A program made the translations under genes and the position numbers. Shown here in pieces: positions 20,212 to 27,830 of a DNA stretch of 64,000 nucleotides. The stretch covers positions 1,116,001-1,180,000 of the forward strand of contig NZ_CP066171.1 in assembly GCF_028867705.1 (NCBI RefSeq), given 5' to 3'. Positions within the stretch are counted from its first letter, which is position 1. Every line of letters begins with the position of its first letter. The notes under the pieces are model-generated. The model ran no database searches and was not told where the DNA came from. It was given only the letters and a program-made list of their open reading frames with translations. The DNA is from Thermoleophilum album. Its GTDB lineage: Bacteria; Actinomycetota; Thermoleophilia; Solirubrobacterales; Thermoleophilaceae.

Positions 20212-21575
20212 GCTGCCACCTCCCGCATCAGGATCGAGCGATCGCGCCAGACGACAGCGCCAGCGCTGGTGGTCAAAAGCACCTTGCCGCGCAGACGGCG
20301 GCCGAGGAAAGCGTTGTTGGCGGAGCGGCTCTCGAAGCCGTTCTCGCCTACCGTCCACTCTTTATCGAGATCGACGAGGCAGAGGTTGGCGACGCTGCCG
20401 GGCTTTAGCGACGGCCGCTCGAAGCCGAGGACGCTGGCGCCGGCGGTGAGCTTCTCGACGAGCGTGGCGAGCGACAACTCGCCGGGTACGACGAGGTCGG
20501 TGTAAAGAGCGGCGAAGGCCGTTTCGAGACCGGTCGTACCCATCGGCGCCTCCTCGAACGGCGCTTCCTTCTCTTCCTGCGCGTGGGGAGCGTGATCGGT
20601 GGCGATGCAGTCGATCAGCCCCGAGCGCAGCGCCTCGCGCAGCGCTGTCCGGTCGCCGGCGCTGCGCAGCGGCGGGTTCATCTTGCGAGCGGTGTCGAGG
20701 CCAGCGACGTCTTCGTCGCAGAGAAGAAGGTGGTGCGGTGTCACTTCACAGGTGACGGCGACGCCGCGAGCGCGCGCCCACTCGACGATCGCCAGCGTCC
20801 GCGCCGACGACACGTGCTGGAGGTGAATCCGCCCGTCCTCGAGCTCGGCCAAGAGCACGTCGCGCGCTGCCATCACGGCTTCGCTCGCCCACGGGATCCC
20901 AGCGACGCCCAGACGCACCGAGACCGTTCCTTCGTGCATCGCGCCCTCGCCCGAAAGATCGGGGTCTTCCTCGTGCAACACGAGCGGCAGGCCGTGCAAG
21001 CGCTGGCACTGAAGCGCCTGTCGCATGACGCGCGCCGAGCGCACCGGCAAACCGTCGTCGCTGAAACAGACGGCACCAGCGTCGGCAAGCAGTGTTGTGT
21101 CGGTCAGCCGGTCGCCGCGCTGACCGACCGTGACCGCCGCCGCGAAACCGACCTGGACACGCGCCTCGCGATCGGCCCTGCGCCGCAAAGCACTCAAAAG
21201 CTCGGGGCTGTCGACGACCGGGTCGGTGTTGGCCATCGCTACGACGCAGCAGAAACCGCCCGCGGCAGCCGCGCGGGTGCCCGATTCGATGTCCTCTTCG
21301 TCTTCGCGCCCTGGTGTGCGCAGGTGGACGTGGGGATCGACGAAGGCCGGCACCGCCACACGCCCGCTCCCGTCGACCACCTCGCCGCTATCTGGCGCGG
21401 CGCCGCTTCCCGGCTCGGCGAGCGACGACACCACGCCGTCGCGAACCACGAGGTCGCACACCTGATCGATGCCCGCGACCGGATCGAGCGCGCGTACACC
21501 GGCGATCGTCAGGTTCGCTGGGGCGCCCTCGCTGACCGCGAGAGCCGGATGCAAAGTTCGCGCCGGTTCGCTCAT
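20208..21575 (-). CDS. pyrC: Dihydroorotase
   Basis: Cyclises N-carbamoyl-aspartate to dihydroorotate. From ATG 21575 the protein has 455 residues. Zinc and substrate motifs are PAFVDPHVHLRTPG, MANTDPVVDS, LHEEDPDLSGEGAMHEG, IHLQHVSSA, VTCEVTPHHL, RKMNPPLR and ATDHAPH, as in class I (long) dihydroorotases. Its ATG overlaps the pyrB stop (ATGA), and its stop overlaps the following hydrolase gene. Confidence 0.97.
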   Translation of the reverse strand: MSEPARTLHPALAVSEGAPANLTIAGVRALDPVAGIDQVCDLVVRDGVVSSLAEPGSGAAPDSGEVVDGSGRVAVPAFVDPHVHLRTPGREDEEDIESGTRAAAAGGFCCVVAMANTDPVVDSPELLSALRRRADREARVQVGFAAAVTVGQRGDRLTDTTLLADAGAVCFSDDGLPVRSARVMRQALQCQRLHGLPLVLHEEDPDLSGEGAMHEGTVSVRLGVAGIPWASEAVMAARDVLLAELEDGRIHLQHVSSARTLAIVEWARARGVAVTCEVTPHHLLLCDEDVAGLDTARKMNPPLRSAGDRTALREALRSGLIDCIATDHAPHAQEEKEAPFEEAPMGTTGLETAFAALYTDLVVPGELSLATLVEKLTAGASVLGFERPSLKPGSVANLCLVDLDKEWTVGENGFESRSANNAFLGRRLRGKVLLTTSAGAVVWRDRSILMREVAA

Positions 21576-22531
21576 GCCGGCTGCGGCGCCTCCTGCTCGC
21601 TGACCGCAGGGGTGCGCGCGCCGTCGCCGCCGGCGCCCGCCAGAAGCTCGTAGAGAACCGCCATCCGCACCGCCACACCCGCCTCGACTTGGTCGACGAT
21701 CAACGACTGTGGCGAGTCGCAGACTTCGCTCGCCAGCTCGACGCCGCGGTTGACCGGCCCGGGATGCATGACCACCTGCCCGGGGCGCAGGCGGCGCCCG
21801 TCGATCTGCCAGCGCTCGACGTACTCGCGCAGCGACGGAGCGACGATCCCGGCGATTCGCTCGCGCTGAACGCGCAGCGCGTAGATGACATCGGCACGCT
21901 CGACGCCGGCGAGGTCGTAGCGAACGCTGCAACCGAGCTCGGCGATCGCTCTAGGCACGAGCGTCGGCGGTCCGCAGACGGTCACCTCGCAGCCCATCGT
22001 GCGCAGCGCGACGATGCCCGATCGCGCGACGCGACTGTGCGCGACGTCGCCAATGATCCACACGCGCAGGCCGTCGAGGCGGCCGAGACGGCGCCGCAGC
22101 GTGAAGAGGTCGAGCAACGCTTGCGTCGGGTGCTCGTGCTTGCCGTCGCCGGCGTTGATGACACTCGCCCGCGACCAGCGCGCTACGAGCGCGGCCGCGC
22201 CGGCGTGCGGGGCGCGCACGACGATCGCCGACGGGTCGTAGGCCGAGAGGGTCAGCACCGTGTCTTTGAACGACTCGCCTTTCTCGACCGACGAGCCCTG
22301 AGCCTTGACGGTGACGACGTCCGCCGACAGGCGCTTCGCCGCGAGTTCGAACGAGGACTGCGTGCGCGTCGAGGGCTCCATGAAGAGGTTGATCACGGTG
22401 CGCCCGCGCAGCGTTGGCACTTTTTTGATCGGGCGGCCGGCGACCTCGGCGAAGCTCTCGGCGCGCGCAAGGATGCGCTCGATCCCTTCGCGCCCCAGGT
22501 CGCCGATGGCGAGCAAGTGCCGTGCGCTCAC
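21572..22531 (-). CDS. pyrB: Aspartate carbamoyltransferase catalytic subunit
   Basis: Condenses carbamoyl phosphate with aspartate. The 319 residues show the MEPSTRTQSSFELAAKRL carbamoyl-phosphate signature, KGESFKDTVLTL, VIRAPH-like VVRAPHAG, INAGDGKHEHPTQALLDLFT, and VMHPGPVNRGVEL near the C-terminus. No pyrI follows, and the downstream pyrC is active-looking, as usual in PyrR-regulated operons. It overlaps pyrR and pyrC by 4 bp each. Confidence 0.97.
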   Translation of the reverse strand: MSARHLLAIGDLGREGIERILARAESFAEVAGRPIKKVPTLRGRTVINLFMEPSTRTQSSFELAAKRLSADVVTVKAQGSSVEKGESFKDTVLTLSAYDPSAIVVRAPHAGAAALVARWSRASVINAGDGKHEHPTQALLDLFTLRRRLGRLDGLRVWIIGDVAHSRVARSGIVALRTMGCEVTVCGPPTLVPRAIAELGCSVRYDLAGVERADVIYALRVQRERIAGIVAPSLREYVERWQIDGRRLRPGQVVMHPGPVNRGVELASEVCDSPQSLIVDQVEAGVAVRMAVLYELLAGAGGDGARTPAVSEQEAPQPA

Positions 22532-23085
22532 GCCCTCACCTCCGCGAGCTCGCTGATCGAAACCTCGTCGACCCCGTCGACTTCGGCGAGACGCACGTTC
22601 ACCCGCTCCCGACGCGAGGTGGGAAGGTTCTTGCCGACGTAGTCGGGGCGGATCGGGAGTTCGCGGTGGCCGCGATCGCAGACGACAGCTAGCTGCACTC
22701 GGCGCGGCCTGCCGAACGCAAAGAGCGCCTCGATCGCCGCGCGCACCGTCCGCCCGGTGTAGAGGACGTCGTCGACGAGCACGGTCGTGTACTCCTCGAC
22801 GGGGAAATCGATTCGCGTCTCGCGCACCTCGGGTTGGTGTTCGGGACCGCGCAGCGAGAGATCGTCGCGGTAGAAGGAGATGTCGATCTCGCCGAAGGGG
22901 ACGTCCGCAGCGAGCAGTTCGGCGACCTTGTCGCGCAAGCGCCGGGCGATCACGACCCCGCGCGGTTGGATGCCGACGATCGCGACGGGGCCGTCGCTGT
23001 TGCGCTCGACGATCTCGTGCGCGATGCGCACGAGCATTCGACGCACGTCCTCGCTGTGGAGGACGATCTTTTCCTGGCTAGCGAT
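22528..23085 (-). CDS. pyrR: PyrR pyrimidine regulator / uracil phosphoribosyltransferase with apparent AUC start
   Basis: UMP-dependent RNA-binding regulator of the pyr operon. Motifs are RIAHEIVERN, VAIVGIQPRGVVIARRL and TTVLVDDVLYTGRTVRAA (PRPP loop), and YVGKNLPTS. Protein similarity should begin about 12 residues before the first internal GTG, yet no ATG, GTG or TTG is in frame there. ATC 23085 lies 9 nt behind AAGGAG and 4 nt behind GGAG and gives 185 residues, the normal length. The next upstream canonical start is 53 codons away in unconserved sequence. Confidence 0.88.
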   Translation of the reverse strand: MASQEKIVLHSEDVRRMLVRIAHEIVERNSDGPVAIVGIQPRGVVIARRLRDKVAELLAADVPFGEIDISFYRDDLSLRGPEHQPEVRETRIDFPVEEYTTVLVDDVLYTGRTVRAAIEALFAFGRPRRVQLAVVCDRGHRELPIRPDYVGKNLPTSRRERVNVRLAEVDGVDEVSISELAEVRA

Positions 23086-23095
23086 GGTTCTCCGC

Positions 23096-23127
23096 TCCTT
23101 CCGGCCTCGCTGGACCTGGTTAAAGGA
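23096..23127 (-). promoter_or_regulatory. PyrR-binding RNA hairpin overlapping the pyrR Shine-Dalgarno
   Basis: On the minus strand GGTC (23116-23113) and GGCC (23106-23103) close a hexaloop CAGCGA (23112-23107), matching the CNGNGA loop that PyrR recognises. CC and GG extend the stem around a bulged A. A lower helix TCCTT (23127-23123) with AAGGA (23100-23096) then traps the AAGGAG ribosome-binding site. This fits translational repression as known in mycobacteria. No intrinsic terminator follows. Confidence 0.85.
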
Positions 23128-23136
23128 CGCAGCCGA

Positions 23137-23142
23137 ACGGTA
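23137..23142 (-). promoter_or_regulatory. Possible -10 hexamer of the pyr operon promoter
   Basis: TACCGT on the minus strand would place the transcript start near 23130, just before the PyrR hairpin. No convincing -35 hexamer is visible. Confidence 0.35.
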
Positions 23143-23256
23143 CCACTCGACGGCGACGGCAGCGCTCCGCGCCCCCCGACCGGCACATACGCGACCGCGG
23201 CGCGGCGCGCCCGCCCGGCGACCGTTAGGCCGCGACCGCGGCACCTCTCGCCGCTG

Positions 23257-24273
23257 TCACTGGGGACCGACCGACCCGGCCCGGAGGTCGGACGATGCCG
23301 GAGCGAAGTCGGCGTTGCCGCCAGCCGGCGCCGGCCGCGCAGAGTGCTCGACGAGCCGCGGCTTCCCGCGCTCGGGAAACGGCACTTCCAGCCGGTCGAA
23401 GTCGCGCGGCACGAGCGTTGTGGCGAAGACCGCTTTCGCCTCCTCCGCGAGCAGCTTCGGGGGGTAGCGCGGCGAGAGATGGGTCAAAACGAGCGTGCGC
23501 GCCTCGCACTCCCGCGCCAGCTCGGCCGCCTCGCGGGCGGTCGAGTGCCGCGTCTTGCGCGCGCGGGACCGGTCCTCTTCGGCGAACGTCGCCTCGTGGA
23601 CCAGCACATCGCAGCGCCAGGCGGCTGCCCTGAGCAGTTCGCACGGCCGTGTGTCGCCACTGAAAACGAGCTTGCGTCCCGGTCGCGGCGGACCCATCAC
23701 CTGTTCGGGCTTGACCGGGCCCTTGCTGCCCGTGACTGTCTCGCCGCGCTGGAGCCGACCGAAGTCCGGTCCGGGCGCGACGCCGAGTTCCTGGGCGCGC
23801 ACCGGGTCGAACTGCCCCGGCCGCTCGTCCTCGACGATCGCGTAGCCGAGTGCGGCGACGCCGTGATCGACCGCGAAAGCACCGAGCCGCCAGCCGTCGT
23901 ACCGGAACTCGGCGGGCGGGTCGATCTCCTCCACCACCACTTCGTACGGAACGCGCCCAACCACAGATCGCAACGCTCTCAAGAGCGACGCGAGGCCGCG
24001 CGGGCCGCGCACGACGAGCGGAGTCGCGCGCTCCAGCAAGCCCCAGGTCTTGAGCAGCCCGGGCAGCCCCAGGACGTGGTCGGCGTGCAGGTGTGTGACG
24101 AGGATCTCGGGGATCTCGACGAGACCCTCCGAGCGCAGAAGTTGGCGCTGCGTCCCCTCGCCGCAGTCGATCAGAAGGCGGTGCCCGCCACGGCGCACGA
24201 GCGTGGCAGGCAGTGCGCGGCGCGCGGTCGGAACCGAGCCGGCGGTACCGAGAAAGAGGATCTCGAGTTCCAC
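23257..24273 (-). CDS. rnz: Ribonuclease Z
   Basis: Endonuclease removing tRNA 3' trailers, needed because the tRNA genes here lack encoded CCA. The 338 residues begin ELEILFLGTAGSVPTARR. The metallo-beta-lactamase motif THLHADH is followed by the exosite-like PGLLKTW region, VFSGDTRP, LVHEATF and the VLTHLSPRY histidine. The last 35 residues are Ala/Pro-rich and not conserved. It lies between pyrR and the divergent tRNA-Arg gene. Confidence 0.95.
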   Translation of the reverse strand: MELEILFLGTAGSVPTARRALPATLVRRGGHRLLIDCGEGTQRQLLRSEGLVEIPEILVTHLHADHVLGLPGLLKTWGLLERATPLVVRGPRGLASLLRALRSVVGRVPYEVVVEEIDPPAEFRYDGWRLGAFAVDHGVAALGYAIVEDERPGQFDPVRAQELGVAPGPDFGRLQRGETVTGSKGPVKPEQVMGPPRPGRKLVFSGDTRPCELLRAAAWRCDVLVHEATFAEEDRSRARKTRHSTAREAAELARECEARTLVLTHLSPRYPPKLLAEEAKAVFATTLVPRDFDRLEVPFPERGKPRLVEHSARPAPAGGNADFAPASSDLRAGSVGPQ

Positions 24274-24305
24274 GATCGCGCAATCTTTGCGCCTCGCGGC
24301 GCCAC

Positions 24306-24311
24306 TAGACT
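24306..24311 (+). promoter_or_regulatory. -10 hexamer of tRNA-Arg
   Basis: TAGACT, identical to the hexamer before tRNA-Met, ends 14 nt before the mature 5' end of tRNA-Arg. The -35 region is unclear. Confidence 0.5.
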
Positions 24312-24325
24312 GCTTCGTTGCACGA

Positions 24326-24398
24326 GCGCCCGTAGCTCAGTGGATAGAGCGCTGGCCTCCGGAGCCAGAGGTCACAGGTTCGAATCCTGTCGGGCGCG
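24326..24398 (+). tRNA. tRNA-Arg (anticodon CCG)
   Basis: A 73-nt cloverleaf: acceptor GCGCCCG pairs with CGGGCGC, followed by discriminator G. The anticodon stem CTGGC/GCCAG closes loop CTCCGGA with anticodon CCG, reading CGG. The T-arm is ACAGG-TTCGAAT-CCTGT. The 3' CCA is not encoded. Confidence 0.97.
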
Positions 24399-24549
24399 CT
24401 GCCCCTTCCCGCTCGCAGGCGAAGGCTGCGAGCGCTAAGTCCGCGGCGCAAGTTTCGCCCCTCTCTTGCGTTCTCCCTTACGGGGGCACGGCGGGTTCGG
24501 CAGCGGTCGGATCCGCCGCGCACACGCCAACCGCCAAGGGGGACGCAGG

Positions 24550-24921
24550 ATGTCGAACCAACCGCTCGAGCTGGGAGCGACGGCGACGTTCGGCGTGCGC
24601 CGTCTCGCACTGCGCCGCTCCGCTAGCGACGATGCTTTAGCCGCGGACTGGCTTAAGCTCGCTCGGCTCCCGACCGCTAAGCCCGTCCAACAGCGCGGCG
24701 ACCGTGCTACCCGCGACCGTCGGCGCGAGCCGGCCCCTGCGGCCGCTCAGCGCGCCTTCGAGCGGGCGCTCAGCGTGCCGTGCCCCACCTGCGGCATGGC
24801 CGCCGGTGTGCCTTGTGTTCCGGCGTCGCTGACCGAGCCGCACTTGGCGCGCTTGATGCGCGGTGCCGAGCAGGCGCGCGCCGCCTACCGGCACCACCAC
24901 CGTCACGAGCTTCGGGCGTGA
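24550..24921 (+). CDS. Small protein with C-terminal zinc-ribbon-like motif
   Basis: A 123-residue protein, not recognised by name. ATG 24550 follows a purine-rich GGGGGAC/GCAGG stretch; the frame is open upstream but looks non-coding. The N-terminal part is Ala/Arg-rich. The C-terminal part has VPCPTCGMAAGVPC followed by a conserved-looking histidine (EPHLARLMRG), a C-x2-C...C...H arrangement seen in small actinobacterial zinc proteins. Its last 19 bp overlap the convergent dehydratase gene. Confidence 0.6.
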   Translation: MSNQPLELGATATFGVRRLALRRSASDDALAADWLKLARLPTAKPVQQRGDRATRDRRREPAPAAAQRAFERALSVPCPTCGMAAGVPCVPASLTEPHLARLMRGAEQARAAYRHHHRHELRA

Positions 24922-25910
24922 GGGGAATCGAGCGCGGCTAGGTACCGGCGGTACCAGTCGTAGCTGCGACGAAGCCCCTCGCGGAGCGGCACGCGCGGCC
25001 GCCAGCCAAGCTCGCGCTCGATCGCGCTCGAGTCGAGCCACTGGGCGTCGATCTCGCCCGCTGGGGTGCCCTCCCCCAGGATCTCGGGCTCGAGTGCGAC
25101 ACCGGCAATCGCGACGAGCTCGCGCACGATCTCGATCACGGCCGTGGGCTCGCCGCTGCCCGCGTTCCAGGCGCGCCCGTGCAGCGCGCGATCGGCGAGC
25201 GAGCGGGCGACCGCCAAGTACGCCTCGACGGCGTCGTCGACGTAGATGAAGTCGCGCTTGGGCGAGCCGTCCGAGCGCAGGACTGGCCTTCTGCCCTCGG
25301 CCAGGGCGCGACACGTCTCGGGCACGATGCGTGACCAGTTGACGTCGCCCGGCCCGTACACGTTGGCTAGGCGTGTCACCGCCACCGGCAGCTCGTAGGT
25401 GAGCGCGTACGACCGCGCGATCAGGTCGGCGCACGCCTTCGACACGTCGTAGGGGAATGTCGGTCTGAGTGGCGTGTCTTCCTTGTAGGGCAGCTCGTCG
25501 CTCGGCCCGTATGCCTTGTCCGAGGAAGCGACGACTATCGCTCGCAGGCGGTCGGGGATGCTGCGGCACGCCTCGAGCAGGACGTAGGTCGCGCGCACGT
25601 TGGACTCGAACGTCGACAGCGGCGCGCGACGCGCGGTGCCCACGATCGTCTGCGCAGCGAGGTGGAAGACGTACTCGATCTCCTCTTCCGCGAGCACGCG
25701 TTGGACGCTCTCGACGGAGGCGAGGTCGCAAGCTACGAGCTCGCAGCGCTCCTCGATCCCCTCGCGTCGAAAACGCGAACGCGGGTGGACGTCGCGGCGG
25801 GGAACGACGACCCGCGCGCCCGCGGCGAGAAGGCGCTCGCAGAGGTGGGCGCCGACGAACCCCTGGCCGCCGGTGACCAGCACCGAAGCGCCACCGAACG
25901 GCACGGTCAC
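24903..25910 (-). CDS. NAD-dependent sugar-nucleotide dehydratase/epimerase (CDP-glucose 4,6-dehydratase-like)
   Basis: A 335-residue extended SDR. The Rossmann motif is VLVTGGQGFVGAHL. The active site shows SSDKAYG and YDVSK (Tyr-x3-Lys), with the FHLAAQ and RLANVYGPGD motifs. SDKAYG favours CDP-glucose 4,6-dehydratase (RfbG), but GDP-mannose dehydratase or another nucleotide-sugar enzyme is possible. The matching cytidylyltransferase-like gene lies at 51628-52359. GTG start 6 bp after the sulfur-carrier gene, so it may be co-transcribed. Confidence 0.82.
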   Translation of the reverse strand: MTVPFGGASVLVTGGQGFVGAHLCERLLAAGARVVVPRRDVHPRSRFRREGIEERCELVACDLASVESVQRVLAEEEIEYVFHLAAQTIVGTARRAPLSTFESNVRATYVLLEACRSIPDRLRAIVVASSDKAYGPSDELPYKEDTPLRPTFPYDVSKACADLIARSYALTYELPVAVTRLANVYGPGDVNWSRIVPETCRALAEGRRPVLRSDGSPKRDFIYVDDAVEAYLAVARSLADRALHGRAWNAGSGEPTAVIEIVRELVAIAGVALEPEILGEGTPAGEIDAQWLDSSAIERELGWRPRVPLREGLRRSYDWYRRYLAALDSPHARSS

Positions 25911-25916
25911 ACGTTG

Positions 25917-26195
25917 TTACCGACCGCCCGCGACGGCCGGGAGGATGGTCACCTCGTCGCCGTCCTTTACCGGCGTTTCGAGGCCGTCGAGGAAACGGAT
26001 GTCCTCGCCACCCACGTAGACGTTGACGAAGCGCCGCAGGGCACCGTCGTCGGAGATTCGGTCGCGCAGCCCCTCGTAGCGTTCGTAGAGGCGGTCGAGC
26101 ACCTCGCCGACCGTGGTCGCTCCGTCGATCACGGCCTCGGCCTCGCCGCCGGTCACCGAGCGCAGCTGCGTCGGGATCTTCACTGTCACACCCAT
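25917..26195 (-). CDS. metO: MoaD/CysO-like sulfur-carrier protein, probable MetO
   Basis: A 92-residue ubiquitin-like sulfur carrier. It starts VTVKIPTQLR and has FVNVYVGGEDIRFLDGL and DEVTILPAVAGG near the end, very like actinobacterial CysO-type carriers. The C-terminus is Gly90-Gly91-Arg92, so one residue must be removed before thiocarboxylation. Its place 78 bp behind a SAM-riboswitch-controlled threonine-synthase homologue matches the metM-metO pair known from Streptomyces, where thiocarboxylated MetO supplies sulfur for homocysteine. No activating E1 or JAMM protease gene is in the window. Confidence 0.85.
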   Translation of the reverse strand: MGVTVKIPTQLRSVTGGEAEAVIDGATTVGEVLDRLYERYEGLRDRISDDGALRRFVNVYVGGEDIRFLDGLETPVKDGDEVTILPAVAGGR

Positions 26196-26273
26196 CGCGT
26201 CAGCGAACTCTAACGGTGCTCTTCAACCGCTGCCGGTCTCTTGTCGCGCCCCGTGCTGCGTGCCCGCGCACGC

Positions 26274-27518
26274 TTAGCTCGCGGCGGCGCCCGCCAGTCC
26301 GAAGGCACGGTCGAACGCCTCGAGCCGCGGTTCGATGCGTACGACTTCGACAGCGTCGGCGATCGCGTCGAGCGTTTTCAGGCCCTCGCCCGTGTTGAGC
26401 ACGACCACGCGCTCGTCGGGAGCGATCTTTCCCTGTTCGGCGAGCTTGCGCAGCACGGCCACGGTGACGCCCCCCGCCGTCTCTGGGAAGATGCCGGTCG
26501 TCTCGGCGAGCAGTTCGATGCCCTCCACGATCTCGCGGTCGCTCACAGCCTCGATCGTGCCGCCGCTACGCCGTGCGAGCTCGAGCGCGTAGGGCCCGTC
26601 GGCCGGATTGCCGATCGCCAGCGACTTGGCGATCGTGTTCGGTTTCACCGGCCGGCAGACGTCCCAGCCGTTCGCGAACGCCTCGGCGACCGGCGCGCAA
26701 CCCGCCGCCTGCGCACCGCAGAAGATCGGGCCGCCACGCTCGGGCCTCGCGACCAGCCCGAGCTCGACCAGCTCGTCGAAGGCGCGCGCGATCTTGGTGA
26801 ACATCGAGCCTGAGGCGATCGGACAGACGACGCGATCGGGCAGTTCGAACCCGAGCTGCTCGGCGATCTCGTAGCCGAGAGTTTTCGAGCCCTCGGCGTA
26901 GTAGGGGCGCACGTTGACGTTGACGAAGGCCCACTCGCGCTCCGCCGAAAGCTCGGTGCAGAGGCGGTTGACGTCGTCGTAGGTGCCCTCGACGGCCACG
27001 ATCTTGGCGCCGTACACGCCGGTGGCAAGGACCTTCTCGCGCTCGAGATCGGCCGGTATGAAGACGTACGCGTCGAGACCCGCCGCCGCAGCATGCGCCG
27101 CCACGGCCTGGGCGAGGTTGCCCGTCGATGCGCAGGCGACCACCGAGTAGCCGAGCTCGCGCGCCTTGGCGATCGCCACCGCCACGACCCGATCCTTGAA
27201 AGAGTGGGTGGGGTTGGCGGCGTCGTTTTTCACCCACAGCTCGCCAAGGCCGAGGCGCTCGGCCAGGCGGTCGGCCCGGACGAGCGGTGTCAACCCGACC
27301 GGCAGCGGGCTAGCCGGCGGTGTCTCGAAGGGCAGCAGATCGGCGTAGCGCCAGATCGACGCCGGCCCGCTTTCGATCCGGGCACGCAGCGCTGATGCGT
27401 CGATAGCGCTCAGGTCGTACTCGACCTCGAGCGGCCCGAAGCAGCGCTCACAGACGTAGCGAGCGTCGAGCGGATACCTCTCTCCACACTCTTTGCACCG
27501 CAGTGCCTCGACGGCCAT
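26274..27518 (-). CDS. metM: Threonine-synthase homologue, probable homocysteine-forming MetM
   Basis: A 414-residue fold-type II PLP enzyme. An N-terminal zinc ribbon (Cys8, Cys11, Cys23, Cys26) precedes the catalytic domain. Lys108 in NPTHSFKDR binds PLP, with ASTGNLAQAVAAHAA and ASGSMFTK phosphate-binding loops. By sequence alone it would be called thrC. The SAM-I riboswitch in its leader and the downstream sulfur carrier argue that it turns O-phosphohomoserine plus MetO thiocarboxylate into homocysteine. ATG 27518 has GGGGGT 6 nt before it. Confidence 0.85.
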   Translation of the reverse strand: MAVEALRCKECGERYPLDARYVCERCFGPLEVEYDLSAIDASALRARIESGPASIWRYADLLPFETPPASPLPVGLTPLVRADRLAERLGLGELWVKNDAANPTHSFKDRVVAVAIAKARELGYSVVACASTGNLAQAVAAHAAAAGLDAYVFIPADLEREKVLATGVYGAKIVAVEGTYDDVNRLCTELSAEREWAFVNVNVRPYYAEGSKTLGYEIAEQLGFELPDRVVCPIASGSMFTKIARAFDELVELGLVARPERGGPIFCGAQAAGCAPVAEAFANGWDVCRPVKPNTIAKSLAIGNPADGPYALELARRSGGTIEAVSDREIVEGIELLAETTGIFPETAGGVTVAVLRKLAEQGKIAPDERVVVLNTGEGLKTLDAIADAVEVVRIEPRLEAFDRAFGLAGAAAS

Positions 27519-27595
27519 CTTGACCCCCTTGTCGACCGAAGATCCCTCGCCGCTTCCGTTCCTTTGTGACGAGGGCTTCGCCCGAAGCACTTCGT

Positions 27596-27708
27596 CACAT
27601 CTCCCGGGCCGCCCGGCCCGCTTGGAATTGGCACCGTTCCCGACCGCGCCGGGCCGAGATGGTTGCCGGGGTTTCACAGGGCCAAGTCCCTCCACCCCTC
27701 TCGATGTG
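27596..27708 (-). ncRNA. SAM-I (S-box) riboswitch aptamer
   Basis: P1 is CACATC (27708-27703) pairing with GATGTG (27601-27596). Between them lie the S-box landmarks in order: GAGAGGGGTGGAGGGA, TTGGCCCTGTGAAACCCC, GGCAACC, GGTGCCAATTCC and a GGGAGATGTG end. The 3' P1 strand overlaps GTGACGA, which can alternatively pair with TCGTCAC at about 27573-27567 in the expression platform. No T-run follows, so control is more likely at translation or by another mechanism. Confidence 0.95.
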
Positions 27709-27730
27709 AGCGGCGCTATGTGAGGCGGCA

Positions 27731-27736
27731 AGCATA
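27731..27736 (-). promoter_or_regulatory. Possible -10 hexamer of the riboswitch transcript
   Basis: TATGCT on the minus strand would start the transcript about 15-20 nt before the aptamer's P1 stem. No clear -35 hexamer is present. Confidence 0.4.
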
Positions 27737-27781
27737 GCGCCTTCTCGCCCTGTGGCGCGAGGGAAAAGCACGTACGGGCTC

Positions 27782-27787
27782 TACAAT
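27782..27787 (+). promoter_or_regulatory. -10 hexamer upstream of corA (leaderless type)
   Basis: TACAAT ends 9 nt before ATG 27797. That distance would make the ATG the first codon of the transcript. This ATG is, however, in a different frame from the CorA body. Confidence 0.6.
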
Positions 27788-27830
27788 CGACGGGTCATGA
27801 CGGTCCCCGAGGAGCCCCTCAGTCGCAGCG

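Noticed and set aside
19621-20358. A 245-residue version of the isochorismatase-like protein
   Set aside because: The first 49 residues are the shadow of the pyrC 3' end; GTG 20211 overlaps the pyrC stop as in the other couplings of this operon.
26274-27518. Plain threonine synthase (thrC) as the final name
   Set aside because: The family fits, but SAM-I control and the adjacent sulfur carrier favour MetM; thrC remains the fallback if no other thrC exists in the genome.
26274-27731. A 485-residue version of the threonine-synthase homologue starting at 27731
   Set aside because: The extra 71 residues are the translated SAM-I riboswitch; the conserved protein and Shine-Dalgarno fit ATG 27518.
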